A stretch of DNA of 64,000 nucleotides from F23-B02 sp963613665 (GTDB lineage: Bacteria; Bacillota; Clostridia; Oscillospirales; Oscillospiraceae), in assembly GCA_963613665.1 (NCBI GenBank), contig CAVEAL010000003.1:62001-126000 (forward strand), read 5' to 3'. The notes under the pieces are model-generated. The model saw nothing but the letters and a program-made list of their open reading frames with translations, searched no databases and was not told the DNA's origin. This document shows positions 33,446 to 43,037 of the stretch, piece by piece. Made by a program: the position numbers and the translations under genes. Numbering within the stretch: the stretch's first letter is position 1; the number at the start of each line of letters is the position of its first letter.

Positions 33446-34321
33446 CTATTTACTTTCCCAGAACTTGTTTTTTGCCGCAAGCTCATAAAGCCGCGCATAT
33501 GAGTTGTATCTGCTTTTTCTGATGCTCCCGTCGCAGACGGCAGCAGTCACAGCGCAGCCGGGCTCTTTTAAGTGGGCGCAGTCGGCAAAGCGGCATGATC
33601 CAATATACTGTTTAAAGTCGCGGAAATCGTACTGGAGCTCGCTTTTGTCAATGGTCTGCATCATTTCTATCTCAAACGAGGCAAAACCCGGAGTGTCGGC
33701 AATATAAGTTCCGTCCCCTGCATCAAACAGCTCGACGTGCCGCGTCGTATGCCGTCCCCTACCGAGCTTTTCGCTGACCTCACCGACCTGTAAGCTCAGT
33801 CCAGGGAGCATGGCGTTCAGTATGCTTGATTTTCCGACGCCGGAGTTGCCCGTGAAGGCGCATATCCTGCCGCACAGCGCAGCCTTAAGCTCTGCAATTC
33901 CGGCTCCCGTTTCTGCGCTGAGCCTGTAGGTCTCAAAGCCGGAAGATGAATAGATGTCATACAGCTCGTCGGCCGGGTCTATATCCGTCTTGTTTATGCA
34001 GACAATCAGCTCACATCCGGCTTCCTCTGTTATAACGGACACTCTGTCTATCAAAAACGGGTCAGTTACCGGATTTGTGTTTGCCGCTATGAATACAAGA
34101 GCGTCGATATTGGCAACGGCAGGTCGGATAAAGAAGTTTTTGCGCTCCATTATCGAGGTAACATAGCCTTTTTTACCGTCGGGATCAAAGCTGACCCTGT
34201 CGCCTACCATGGGCGACGTTCCGTCGAGACGGAATTTACCGCGCGCACGGCACTCGTAGATGTTGCTGCCGGATATCACATAGTAGAAGCCGCTGAGTGC
34301 TTTGATGATAGTTCCTTCCAT
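33446..34321 (-). CDS. rsgA: Ribosome small subunit-dependent GTPase RsgA
   Basis: RsgA is a circularly permuted GTPase aiding 30S maturation. The 291-residue protein has an N-terminal OB fold, G4 (INKTD near 108) before G1 (TGNSGVGKSS near 157-166) and G3 (DTPGF near 211), then a zinc-binding C-terminus with Cys and His (GSCRFADCAHLKEPGC near 245-260). Start overlaps the prkC stop (TGATG). Confidence 0.96.
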   Translation of the reverse strand: MEGTIIKALSGFYYVISGSNIYECRARGKFRLDGTSPMVGDRVSFDPDGKKGYVTSIMERKNFFIRPAVANIDALVFIAANTNPVTDPFLIDRVSVITEEAGCELIVCINKTDIDPADELYDIYSSSGFETYRLSAETGAGIAELKAALCGRICAFTGNSGVGKSSILNAMLPGLSLQVGEVSEKLGRGRHTTRHVELFDAGDGTYIADTPGFASFEIEMMQTIDKSELQYDFRDFKQYIGSCRFADCAHLKEPGCAVTAAVCDGSIRKSRYNSYARLYELAAKNKFWESK

Positions 34322-36012
34322 CAGCCACCGCTTCCCGACGGGCCGGAGGATATCGTTATGGATATCTTTGTGTGCTCCTCGACCTGCGTGTTTGCCGCAA
34401 TGTTCTGATCTATGACCGTGCCCGCGTCAAGCTCACTCTCGGCGCTCGTTATGGTCCCTATGCTCAGATTGCTGCTTTCTATTTTGCTGAGAGCAGCTTC
34501 CTTGGAGAGTCCCTTGAGCTGCGGCACCTTAGTCATGACGACCTGCGGGCCGGTGCTTATGATTATCTTGATCTCAGAGCCCTCTTCCGCGGCAGCGCCC
34601 GCGACCGGATCGGTGCTGATGACATAGCCCTTAGTAACACTGTCCGACGGAGCCTGCTCGAGAGTATAGCTGAAGCCCGCGTCCTGGATCATGCTTATGG
34701 CCTCTTCCCTCTCGCGGTTCACGATATCGGGAACCTTTAAAAGCCGTTTTTCCTCGTCAACCGTTTCCGCTGCGCAAACGAGCTCGACAACTATCTTGCT
34801 GCTTTTATCGCTTACGGTCTTGCTGCGTTCTGCCTCGGGGCTCTGCGAGAGGATGATGCCGTAATCATGCTCGAGATCGACCTTAAAGGTAACCTTGAAA
34901 TCGTATATTTTTTTATAATCCTTGTCGTTTATGACATCCTCATAGTAGCGGCCGACGAAGTTATCGACCTTGACCTTCACCGGATCGGAAAACAGATCCT
35001 TGAGAAAATAGCCGTTTAAGAACACAAAGCCTATTATTACGAACAGCAAAACCGCCAGAATTCCTGAACTCAGTGCGATCCTTCGGCTGCTGCGGCTGCG
35101 CCGTGAACTGCGCCGCGGCTCCGCGCCGCTATCTATAAGTACGGCATCGGAGTCCTCGAGCACATGCGCCGTGAGGCTCTGCGTTTTGTACTGCTCAAGA
35201 TCTCTCAAGAGCTCGCTCGCGGTCTGATATCGCTCGTTTATGTCGGAGTTCATTGCCTTGAGGCATATGCGCTCAAGCTCCTCCGGGATCTCGGGGACGA
35301 TATTGCGCGGGCTGACGGGATCGGTATTCATGTGCTTAACGGCTACCTCGACATCGGACGCGCCGATATACGGCAGCTTTCCCGTGAGCATTTCGTACAT
35401 GACTATACCGAGGGAGTATATATCGCTTCTCGCATCGGGAGCCTGTCCGCGCGCCTGCTCGGGGGCAATATAATGTACAGAGCCAACGGCTTCGCCGTTA
35501 TTTTCCTCAATGTCATTTTCAAGCGATGCTATGCCGAAGTCGGCGACCTTTATCATGCCGTCCTTGAGAAGCATGATGTTCTGCGGCTTAATGTCGCGGT
35601 GAATTATGCCCTTGCTGTGCGCATGCTCAAGCGCCTTCGCTGTCTGAATGCTGAAATCAAGCACCTCGGACGGATCGAGAACGCTTTTTTTCTGCAAATA
35701 CTGCTTCAGGGTTATGCCGTCAATAAGCTCCATGACGATATACTCGATATCGTCGTTGTGGCTGACGTCGTACACCGAGACTATGTTCGGGTGCGAGAGC
35801 ATGGCAACGGCCTGCGATTCGGCACGGAAGCGGCGCCTGAGCTCGGTATTTGCCGCCGTATCGTCACGCATGATCTTTACGGCATCGTATCTGTTGAGTC
35901 TGTGGCACAGAGCCTTGTAAACATTCGCCATGCCGCCCGAGCCGATGAGTTCGATTATCTCATAGCGGTCGTCAAGGATCCTGCCTATATATTTATCAGT
36001 ACTGTTTCCCAT
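34321..36012 (-). CDS. prkC: PASTA-domain Ser/Thr protein kinase
   Basis: The 563-residue membrane kinase senses cell-wall fragments or lipid II and controls growth and germination. The kinase domain (about 10-270) has GSGGMANVY, the Lys in VKIM, HRDIKPQN and DFGIA. A basic Ser/Arg-rich linker precedes a transmembrane helix near 312-335, then three PASTA repeats at about 345-415, 420-487 and 490-556. It follows its phosphatase prpC by 16 nt, the standard pairing. Confidence 0.96.
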   Translation of the reverse strand: MGNSTDKYIGRILDDRYEIIELIGSGGMANVYKALCHRLNRYDAVKIMRDDTAANTELRRRFRAESQAVAMLSHPNIVSVYDVSHNDDIEYIVMELIDGITLKQYLQKKSVLDPSEVLDFSIQTAKALEHAHSKGIIHRDIKPQNIMLLKDGMIKVADFGIASLENDIEENNGEAVGSVHYIAPEQARGQAPDARSDIYSLGIVMYEMLTGKLPYIGASDVEVAVKHMNTDPVSPRNIVPEIPEELERICLKAMNSDINERYQTASELLRDLEQYKTQSLTAHVLEDSDAVLIDSGAEPRRSSRRSRSSRRIALSSGILAVLLFVIIGFVFLNGYFLKDLFSDPVKVKVDNFVGRYYEDVINDKDYKKIYDFKVTFKVDLEHDYGIILSQSPEAERSKTVSDKSSKIVVELVCAAETVDEEKRLLKVPDIVNREREEAISMIQDAGFSYTLEQAPSDSVTKGYVISTDPVAGAAAEEGSEIKIIISTGPQVVMTKVPQLKGLSKEAALSKIESSNLSIGTITSAESELDAGTVIDQNIAANTQVEEHTKISITISSGPSGSGG

Positions 36013-36028
36013 AGTAGCACCTTTTACA

Positions 36029-36766
36029 TCAAGTCTTGATCAGCACAATAGAGACATTGTCTCTCGCTCCGCGCGCAAGCGCAAGCTCCATGAGCTTTGA
36101 GCAGACATCCTTCGGCAGGGCATTTTCACTGAAGTGATCGTGGATCTCCTTGTCGCTTACCATATTGCTCAGCCCGTCCGAGCACAAAAGGATACCGTCG
36201 CCCCTGTGCAGCTGGTATTCAAAATAATCAGGCACTGCCGAAGCGTCAACGCCCAGTGCGCGGGTGATGATATTTTTCTTGGGATGGTGCGCGGCCTCCT
36301 CCCTTGTTATCGCACCCATGGCGACAAGCTCCTCGACGTACGAGTGATCGCGGCTTATCTGCCTTATCTCGTTTTTTGAAAGATAATAGGCTCTGCTGTC
36401 ACCGACGTTGACAAGGTAAGCCTTGCGGTGCGTTATTATGCCGCCCACAAGAGTGGTTCCCATGCCGTTGTAATTTGCGTCAAAGCGGGAGTATTCATAT
36501 ACAACACCGTTTGCATCGGCGCAGCTGTCGCGCAGGAGCTTTTCCTGACCGCCCATAAAAAGGCGCGGCGCTGCAAGGCCTTCATACACACGGCTCACAA
36601 ACTCCTTGCTCGACAGACGGCTTGCAAGGTCACCGGCCTTGGCGCCTCCCATACCGTCGCAGATTACTGCGATCACGCATTTTCGTTTGTCGCAGTTTTC
36701 GATTATATAGCTGTCCTGGTTTTCGCTTCTGACCTTACCCTTGTCAGTTATGCCGAAACTTTTCAT
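36029..36766 (-). CDS. prpC: Stp1/PrpC-type PP2C protein phosphatase
   Basis: The 245-residue PPM phosphatase dephosphorylates PrkC and its targets. Metal-binding residues are in RSENQDS (near 14-20), ICDGMGG (near 36-42), NVGDSRAY (near 119-126) and a C-terminal ARDNVS. The ATG overlaps the rlmN stop by one base. Position before prkC confirms the role. Confidence 0.95.
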   Translation of the reverse strand: MKSFGITDKGKVRSENQDSYIIENCDKRKCVIAVICDGMGGAKAGDLASRLSSKEFVSRVYEGLAAPRLFMGGQEKLLRDSCADANGVVYEYSRFDANYNGMGTTLVGGIITHRKAYLVNVGDSRAYYLSKNEIRQISRDHSYVEELVAMGAITREEAAHHPKKNIITRALGVDASAVPDYFEYQLHRGDGILLCSDGLSNMVSDKEIHDHFSENALPKDVCSKLMELALARGARDNVSIVLIKT

Positions 36767-37800
36767 TATTTCTGATTGCCCTTCTGCATTTTTCTGCGGA
36801 GCTGTCCGCAGGAGGCTTCCACATCGCCGCCGAGCTTGCGGCGGACGGTGACGTTAACGCCGTTATCCTCCAGCACCTTCACAAAGGCCTTTATATGCCC
36901 CTGAGTCGAAGGCTGAAAGCGGCTCTCTTCAACGTGGTTCATCGGAATTAGGTTGACATGCGCTCCGACATACCTTGCACGCCTGGACAAAAGCTCGGCA
37001 TGGTACTGCGTGTCGTTTACGCCGTCTATCATTATATACTCAAACGATATCCTGCGGCCGGTTTTTTCATAATAGCGGCGGCAGCACTCCATCAGCTCTT
37101 CAACGCCTCTGCCGTGGTTTGCGGGCATTATCTTCGAGCGCGTCTCGTCATCCGGAGCGTGCAGGGACACCGATAAGGTCAATTGTAAATTAAGCTCCGC
37201 CAGTTTGTCAAACTTTTCTGTTATACCGCAGGTAGAAAGAGATATGTGGCGCATACCGATATTCATTCCGTCCGGGTGGTTGACAAGTTCAAGGAATTTG
37301 ACGACATTGTCAAAATTATCGAGCGGCTCGCCTATACCCATAAGGACGATATTTGATATCGGCTTTCCCGAATCAAGCTGCGAGAACATGACCTCCTCGA
37401 GTATTTCGTTCGGCTCGAGGCAGCGGACAAGTCCGCCGATTGTCGAAGCGCAGAACGCGCAGCCCTGACGGCAGCCGACCTGAGTTGACACGCATACGGT
37501 ATTTCCGTGCTTATAACTCATGACCACCGTCTCGACTGCGTTGCCGTCGTACAGTTCCCAGAGGTATTTTATCGTGCCGTCAATCTTTGATACCTGCTTG
37601 CTGAGCAGCTTCGGCTCGTAAACGCAGTATTCCGTTTTCAGCTTTTCGCGCAGCGCTTTTGGGATATCGCTCATTTCGTCTATCGAGCCTATTCCCCTGC
37701 TGAGCCATTTAAATACCTGCTTTGCGCGGTATTTCGGCTCGCCGAGCTCCGTGAGCAGCTGCTCTATCTCGTCAGGGAGCATACTCCTAAGGTTTTTCAT
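36766..37800 (-). CDS. rlmN: 23S rRNA A2503 / tRNA A37 C2-methyltransferase RlmN
   Basis: The 344-residue radical SAM enzyme has CRQGCAFC (cluster Cys at CxxxCxxC, near 109-116), GIGEPLDNFDN near 156-166, and a late VEVSC-type catalytic Cys (VEASCGQL near 329). It makes 2-methyladenosine in 23S rRNA. Its start overlaps the rsmB stop (ATGA). Confidence 0.96.
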   Translation of the reverse strand: MKNLRSMLPDEIEQLLTELGEPKYRAKQVFKWLSRGIGSIDEMSDIPKALREKLKTEYCVYEPKLLSKQVSKIDGTIKYLWELYDGNAVETVVMSYKHGNTVCVSTQVGCRQGCAFCASTIGGLVRCLEPNEILEEVMFSQLDSGKPISNIVLMGIGEPLDNFDNVVKFLELVNHPDGMNIGMRHISLSTCGITEKFDKLAELNLQLTLSVSLHAPDDETRSKIMPANHGRGVEELMECCRRYYEKTGRRISFEYIMIDGVNDTQYHAELLSRRARYVGAHVNLIPMNHVEESRFQPSTQGHIKAFVKVLEDNGVNVTVRRKLGGDVEASCGQLRRKMQKGNQK

Positions 37801-39104
37801 TTAATTCTCCTCAGCTTGCAGACAAAAAATCCGTCGGTTCCGTGAAGATCCGGCCAAAAAGTAAAATATCCTTTTTCGGCGCGCTCACCGTTCGGAAGCG
37901 TGAAGCTCTCGGCGGAAAATTCCGGGTGCAGGCTCAAAAATTCGTTGACGATGTCCTCGTTTTCCTCCATGAGCACAGTGCAGGTGGAGTATATCAAGAC
38001 TCCGCCGGTCTTCAGATACTGCGAGAGATTTTCGAGTATCGACATCTGTATAGGCGGCAGGGCTGTGCAGTCCGTCTGCTTTTTATAACGTATCTCGGGC
38101 TTTTTTCTGATAACTCCGAGACCCGAGCACGGAACATCGGCAATTATAGCGTCATACGTCTTATCCGGAGTCTGCCTTGCATCGCGCTGAAAGGCGTTTA
38201 TGATACCGATGCCGAGGCGCTCGGCTCCGTCCTTAATAAGGCGTATCTTCTTTTCGTGAATGTCGCAGGAATCAATGCACCCCTCGTTTTTCATGGCTAT
38301 CGCAGCGGCAAAGCTCTTTCCGCCCGGGGCTGCGCAGGCGTCGAGCACCTGCATTCCGGGTCTTAGCCCAGCGGATAAAACGGCGCATTTTGCCGCAGGG
38401 TCCTGAACATAGAACAGGCCCTCAGAAAAGCCGTACATGGCGCTGACATTTCCGCTCACAGTTATGCAGTCGGGCAGCCACGGATGAAGGCCGCACCGCA
38501 CACCGGAGGCGCAGAGGTGCTCCATCAGTCGGCTTGTCTGTATCTTCAGTGTGTTTACCTGCAAGCAGGTGTCCGGCGCGGTATTGTCTGCGGCGAAAAA
38601 CGCTTCGGCTGCATCATATCCGCGGCGGGACATAATATACTCGGCAAGCCACAGCGGGTGGCTGTATTTTATCGAAAGATACTTCGCCGTGCCGGCACCG
38701 GGTATATCCGGCAGCGCCTGACTGTCGCCGCCGAGCTTTCTCAAAACGGCGTTACAGAAGCCTGAAGCCCTTGAATAGCCGAGCTTTTTGCAGAGAGCAA
38801 CCGCTTCGTTCACGGCGGCAGAGGCCGGTATCTTATCCATGAAAAGAAGCTGGTACGCGCCGGAGCGCATTATATCGCGCACCTTAGGCTCTATCTTTGA
38901 CGATGACCTGCTGTAAAGGCCGATATAATAGTCAAGCAGTGTCTCGTTCTGGGTAACACCGAGGCTTATACTCACAGCAAGTGCCAGCGAACGCGCATCG
39001 AGCGAGTATTTAGTTTTCATCGCGTCGGCAAGTGCCGACGACCACGCGCCGTCCCGCCGTATCCTTTCGAGCGCAAAGACTGCGGCTTCTCTGGCCTTAT
39101 CCAA
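37797..39104 (-). CDS. rsmB: 16S rRNA m5C967 methyltransferase RsmB
   Basis: The 435-residue protein has an N-terminal NusB-like helical domain (1-140) and a C-terminal SAM-dependent methyltransferase with DACAAPGGKSFA near 257-268, the catalytic Cys motif DVPCSGLG near 325, and STCTV near 374. The start is TTG at 39104, 8 nt after GGTGG. It lies 3 nt after fmt. Confidence 0.95.
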   Translation of the reverse strand: MDKAREAAVFALERIRRDGAWSSALADAMKTKYSLDARSLALAVSISLGVTQNETLLDYYIGLYSRSSSKIEPKVRDIMRSGAYQLLFMDKIPASAAVNEAVALCKKLGYSRASGFCNAVLRKLGGDSQALPDIPGAGTAKYLSIKYSHPLWLAEYIMSRRGYDAAEAFFAADNTAPDTCLQVNTLKIQTSRLMEHLCASGVRCGLHPWLPDCITVSGNVSAMYGFSEGLFYVQDPAAKCAVLSAGLRPGMQVLDACAAPGGKSFAAAIAMKNEGCIDSCDIHEKKIRLIKDGAERLGIGIINAFQRDARQTPDKTYDAIIADVPCSGLGVIRKKPEIRYKKQTDCTALPPIQMSILENLSQYLKTGGVLIYSTCTVLMEENEDIVNEFLSLHPEFSAESFTLPNGERAEKGYFTFWPDLHGTDGFFVCKLRRIK

Positions 39105-39107
39105 TCC

Positions 39108-40028
39108 TTAATCCACCTTTATGGGATGTCCGAGCAGATAGTCGGACGCTTTCATGCGTTTTTTCCCCGCCGCCTGAAGCTCCGTTATAAGAAGCGTTTC
39201 TCCGCCGAGGCAGGCGACCTCTATGCCCTGCTTTCCGGCGCCGACTATGCTGCCGGGGGCTTTTTGCGTTTTAGTCTGTGTGTATTCTGCGGAGTATATC
39301 TTAAACGACTTGCCGTCAAGCTCTGCCGTTGCAACAGGCCAGGGCTGAAGGCCGCAGACATGCTTTACTATCTCGCGCGGTGTTTTTGCCCAGTCTATGG
39401 GGCACAGGCTCTTATCGAGCATTTTGACGTAGCTTGCGCGGCTGTGATCCTGCGGCGTTCTCGGTGCAGTACCCGCGTCTATATCGCGCAGGGTTTTGTC
39501 CAGAAGCTCCGCTCCCATGAGCCTTAGCCTGTCAAACAGCTCACCCGAGGTCTCGAACTCGCCTATCTCGGTCTCATCCGTATAAATAATGTCTCCAGTA
39601 TCCATCTCGGAGGCAAGGTACATTGTTGTAACTCCGGTCGTCTTATCGCCGTTTAAAACGGCCCACTGTATGGGCGCAGCCCCCCTGTATTTCGGCAGGA
39701 GCGAGGCGTGAACATTTATGGCTCCGTGCCTCGGCACCGCGAGCATATCGTCCGGCAGGATGCGTCCATAAGCAACGACAACGAGAATATCCGGCTCCAT
39801 GCTTTTTATGAGCTCCGTCGCCGTTCCGTCGCGCAGCTTCACCGGCTGGTAAACGGGAATATCGTTTTCCAGAGCGAGCGCCTTGACAGGACTGTAAGCA
39901 AGCTTCATACCGCGGTCACGCGGCTTGTCCGGCTGCGTAAAAACTGCGGCGATATCGTATTTTTCGTCTATGAGCTTTTTAAGCGAGGCAGCAGCAAAAT
40001 CCGGCGTGCCCATAAAAACTATGCGCAT
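39108..40028 (-). CDS. fmt: Methionyl-tRNA formyltransferase
   Basis: Fmt formylates initiator Met-tRNA. The 306-residue protein has FMGTPDFA at the N-terminus, NVHASLLPKYRGAAPIQWA near 109-127 with the catalytic Asn/His, and a C-terminal OB fold. It begins 2 nt after the def stop, so formylation and deformylation genes are adjacent. Confidence 0.97.
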   Translation of the reverse strand: MRIVFMGTPDFAAASLKKLIDEKYDIAAVFTQPDKPRDRGMKLAYSPVKALALENDIPVYQPVKLRDGTATELIKSMEPDILVVVAYGRILPDDMLAVPRHGAINVHASLLPKYRGAAPIQWAVLNGDKTTGVTTMYLASEMDTGDIIYTDETEIGEFETSGELFDRLRLMGAELLDKTLRDIDAGTAPRTPQDHSRASYVKMLDKSLCPIDWAKTPREIVKHVCGLQPWPVATAELDGKSFKIYSAEYTQTKTQKAPGSIVGAGKQGIEVACLGGETLLITELQAAGKKRMKASDYLLGHPIKVD

Positions 40029-40030
40029 GC

Positions 40031-40528
40031 TTACTCCCCGCTTCCCTTGAGATCGTCCTCGGAGAGCATACGCTCTGCCTTTTCGGTGAAAAGATGACCG
40101 TCAAGATGGTCAAGCTCATGACATATGCATCTTGCCGTGAGCCCCGTGCCGGTGTATTCAAACCATTTGCCGTCCCTGTCCTGAGCGCGGACCGTAACAC
40201 GGGACGGACGGGTCACAATTCCGTATTCACCCGGAACGCTCAGGCAGCCCTCGGCTCCTGTCTGTTCACCCTCGGTGCTGACGATAACGGGGTTTATGAG
40301 CTCAAGTATCTCCTCATCCGCCTCGTCCTCCACGTTGGTTTCAATGACAAGAACGACGCGGCGCAGTATACCGACCTGCGGCGCCGCAAGCCCAACGCCG
40401 TTTGCGCTCTCGAGCGTTTCGGCCATATCGTCAAGGAGCTGATGGAGTCTTTCATCAAACTTCTGCTGCTCGCGGCAGACCTTATAAAGTATCTTATCCT
40501 CTTTTGTCACTATGTGTCTGAGTGCCAT
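40031..40528 (-). CDS. def: Peptide deformylase
   Basis: Def removes the N-formyl group from nascent proteins. The 165-residue metalloenzyme carries the three canonical motifs: GVGLAAPQVG near 43-52, EGCLSVP near 93-99, and CHELDHLDG near 135-143. It follows priA by 9 nt. An acidic/charged C-terminal tail (LSEDDLKGSGE) is present. Confidence 0.97.
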   Translation of the reverse strand: MALRHIVTKEDKILYKVCREQQKFDERLHQLLDDMAETLESANGVGLAAPQVGILRRVVLVIETNVEDEADEEILELINPVIVSTEGEQTGAEGCLSVPGEYGIVTRPSRVTVRAQDRDGKWFEYTGTGLTARCICHELDHLDGHLFTEKAERMLSEDDLKGSGE

Positions 40529-40537
40529 GATATTCTC

Positions 40538-42790
40538 CTAATCAGAAGGGTTATTGTCAGCAAAGACGCTGACACCCTTGTATTTACCGGACTTTGCACA
40601 GCGGATGAGTACCGATGAAACGAACTCGCGCAGCGCCTTATCAGCCGTGCAGCATATGCTCACCCTGTATCTGTATCTATTGTTTACTCTGACCACGGGC
40701 AGCGGTGCGGGGCCGAGTATGCGTACATCATGTCTCCCGCCCAGCGATGCCTTCAGCACCCTGCATATATCCGAGCAGCATTTGATCACGCTGCTTTCCG
40801 TCGTTCCCGAGGCGGTTATCGCTATGATATCGGCGAAGGGCGGGGTGTTTTGCAGTCTGCGCAGGCTGAGCTCCGTTTTATAAAAGCCCTCGTAATCCTG
40901 CGCGGCGGCAAGACGTATTATCTCGTTTTGCGGAGTGTAGGTCTGGATGACCGCGCGGCCGGGTTTTGCTCCTCTTCCGCTCCGGCCTATGACCTGAGTT
41001 ATAAGTGAAAATGTTCTCTCACCCGAGCGGTAGTCGCCGCAGTAAAGGCTCTGATCGGCCGAGATAACGCCGATGAGCGTAACATTTTCAAAGTTAAGCC
41101 CCTTGGTGACCATCTGTGTGCCGACCATTATGGGAATCTTTTCGTTTTTAAATTTCGCAAGCAGCACATCGTGGCTTCCGGCAGCCTTAACGGTATCCGT
41201 GTCCATGCGCAGTATTTCCGTACCTGGATACAGCTGCTCAAGCTCGTCCTCGATAAGCTGTGTGCCGGCACCTATGAATGTGAGCATTCCGCCGCAGTCG
41301 GGACAATGGCTGTCAGCACGGCGCGTATAGCCGCAGTAATGGCACATAAGGCGCTTGTTAACACTGTGATATGTCAATGAAACGCTGCAATTCGGGCATT
41401 TATAGACATATCCGCAGTCACCGCAGCATATGAGCTTATTTGCTCCGCGGCGGTTTATGAAAAGTATGCTCTGCTCACCGCGCTCGAAATTTTCCTCAAG
41501 CTCCGAGCGGAGCCGCGAGCTGAGCTCGCTGCCGTTTCCGGCCTTGAGTTCGCGCTTCATGTCAACTATCTCGACGCTCGGAAGATGCATTGCGTTGTAT
41601 CGCTCGTGAAGCTCGAAGAGCTTGTACTTCCCCGTCTCGGCGGCATAGCGGCTTTCGATATCCGGCGTTGCCGAGCCGAGCAGCAGCAGAGACGAAGTCT
41701 TTGCGCAGCGGTATTTTGCTATATCGCGCGCATGGTATCGCGGAGAGGACTCGGACTTGTAGCTGTCCTCCTGCTCCTCGTCGATTATTATAAGGCCGAG
41801 ATTTTCAAACGGTGCGAACACCGCACTGCGCGTGCCGATAGCGAGCCGTGCACTGCCGTTTTTGATGCGCTTCCACTCGTCATAGCGCTCGCCTACGCCG
41901 AGGCTGCTGTGCAGTATGGCGACGTCGTTGCCGAAATATTCGGAAAAGGTGCGTATCATCTGCGGCGTGAGCGCGATCTCCGGCACAAGCAGGATCGCGG
42001 ATTTGCCGCTTTTTATCGTATCGTCGATAAGGCGGATATAAACCGAGGTCTTGCCGCTTCCCGTAACTCCGCACAACAGCGCCGCCTCCGGATCCGGTTC
42101 ATCCAGAAGCTTCTTGAGTCCGGCATAAGCTGCGTCCTGCTCACGGTTGAGCACCGGCAGCTGCTTGAGTTTTCCCGTCCATACCTCGGGGCGGCGGAAA
42201 ACTTCCTCATGCTCGCTTAAAACGAGCTCCGCTTTTATAAGAGCGTTGAGCGACTGCCGTGAGGCGCCTGTAAAGTGCATAGCTTCATGTGCCGGTACTC
42301 TGCCGGTCGAGCACAGCAGCTCAAGCAGCGCCGCCTGCATCGGTGCTTTCCGGCGCTTTTCCTGCGCCGCGGCAAAGGCCTCCTCGGCATCTACTGCAAG
42401 GCTTATCATCTCACGCGTTTTATCGTTTACCCTGCGCGAGCCGTCTGCACTGAACCAGCAGCCGGCCGGCAGTATGGCCCGAACGGCCTCGTAAACGGTG
42501 CAGAACAGCCTGTCATGCATCCAAAGAGCAAGCCTGAGCTGCGACTGCGTGAGCATGGGCTCCTTGTCAAGGCAGGCTTCGATCGGCTTTAGCTTTTCGT
42601 ATTCGCTTTTGTCCGCAAGTCCCAGGACTATGCCCTCGCTGCGGCGGTTGCCTTTTGAAAAAGGAACGGTAACGCGCATTCCGGGCACTACGGTATCCGC
42701 CATGCTTTCCGGAATAAGGTAGTCATAGGGCTTGTCCAGACTGAAGTTTGCGGCGGAGACCGCAATTTTTGCTATGCGATTTTCCGACAC
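40538..42790 (-). CDS. priA: Primosomal replication protein N' (PriA helicase)
   Basis: PriA restarts stalled replication forks. The 750-residue protein has the N-terminal DNA-binding domain, Walker A GVTGSGKT near 240, DEEQ (IIDEEQED near 338), and cysteine-rich zinc sites in CCGDCGYVYKCPNC and CHYCGYTR near 452-490. The start is GTG at 42790; GAGGAG lies further upstream than ideal. coaBC, which usually precedes priA, is absent. Confidence 0.96.
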   Translation of the reverse strand: MSENRIAKIAVSAANFSLDKPYDYLIPESMADTVVPGMRVTVPFSKGNRRSEGIVLGLADKSEYEKLKPIEACLDKEPMLTQSQLRLALWMHDRLFCTVYEAVRAILPAGCWFSADGSRRVNDKTREMISLAVDAEEAFAAAQEKRRKAPMQAALLELLCSTGRVPAHEAMHFTGASRQSLNALIKAELVLSEHEEVFRRPEVWTGKLKQLPVLNREQDAAYAGLKKLLDEPDPEAALLCGVTGSGKTSVYIRLIDDTIKSGKSAILLVPEIALTPQMIRTFSEYFGNDVAILHSSLGVGERYDEWKRIKNGSARLAIGTRSAVFAPFENLGLIIIDEEQEDSYKSESSPRYHARDIAKYRCAKTSSLLLLGSATPDIESRYAAETGKYKLFELHERYNAMHLPSVEIVDMKRELKAGNGSELSSRLRSELEENFERGEQSILFINRRGANKLICCGDCGYVYKCPNCSVSLTYHSVNKRLMCHYCGYTRRADSHCPDCGGMLTFIGAGTQLIEDELEQLYPGTEILRMDTDTVKAAGSHDVLLAKFKNEKIPIMVGTQMVTKGLNFENVTLIGVISADQSLYCGDYRSGERTFSLITQVIGRSGRGAKPGRAVIQTYTPQNEIIRLAAAQDYEGFYKTELSLRRLQNTPPFADIIAITASGTTESSVIKCCSDICRVLKASLGGRHDVRILGPAPLPVVRVNNRYRYRVSICCTADKALREFVSSVLIRCAKSGKYKGVSVFADNNPSD

Positions 42791-42815
42791 GCCCCATCAC
42801 TCCTCAGAAAAACTA

Positions 42816-42840
42816 AGCGGAGCCAGGTTACAGCTCCGCT
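42816..42840 (-). terminator. Hairpin between rpoZ and priA, probable partial terminator
   Basis: An 8-bp stem AGCGGAGC/GCTCCGCT (42816-42823, 42833-42840) is followed on the minus strand by TTAGTTTTTC. It occupies the place where coaBC is usually found and may reduce transcription into priA. Confidence 0.65.
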
Positions 42841-42845
42841 GTCGG

Positions 42846-43034
42846 TCAGCCTATGGTCAGCTTGCCGGTGTATACCTCGTCGATAGCGGCGGAAACAGGC
42901 TTCTTATCGAGGATTATTCCTTCTTCCTCGGCGGCCGCGGATATCTGGCGGGCTCTTCTCGCAACGAGATTTACAAGCTGATAACGGTTGCCTGTCTTGC
43001 TTACAAGCTCGGCAACGGGGGGATAAAGCATCAT
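42846..43034 (-). CDS. rpoZ: RNA polymerase omega subunit
   Basis: The 62-residue protein has the short Firmicutes omega pattern: GNRYQLVNLVARRARQI near 16-32 followed by KPVSAAIDEVYTGKL. It stabilises the beta' subunit. It starts 3 nt after gmk, the conserved gmk-rpoZ order. Confidence 0.92.
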   Translation of the reverse strand: MMLYPPVAELVSKTGNRYQLVNLVARRARQISAAAEEEGIILDKKPVSAAIDEVYTGKLTIG

Positions 43035-43037
43035 AAT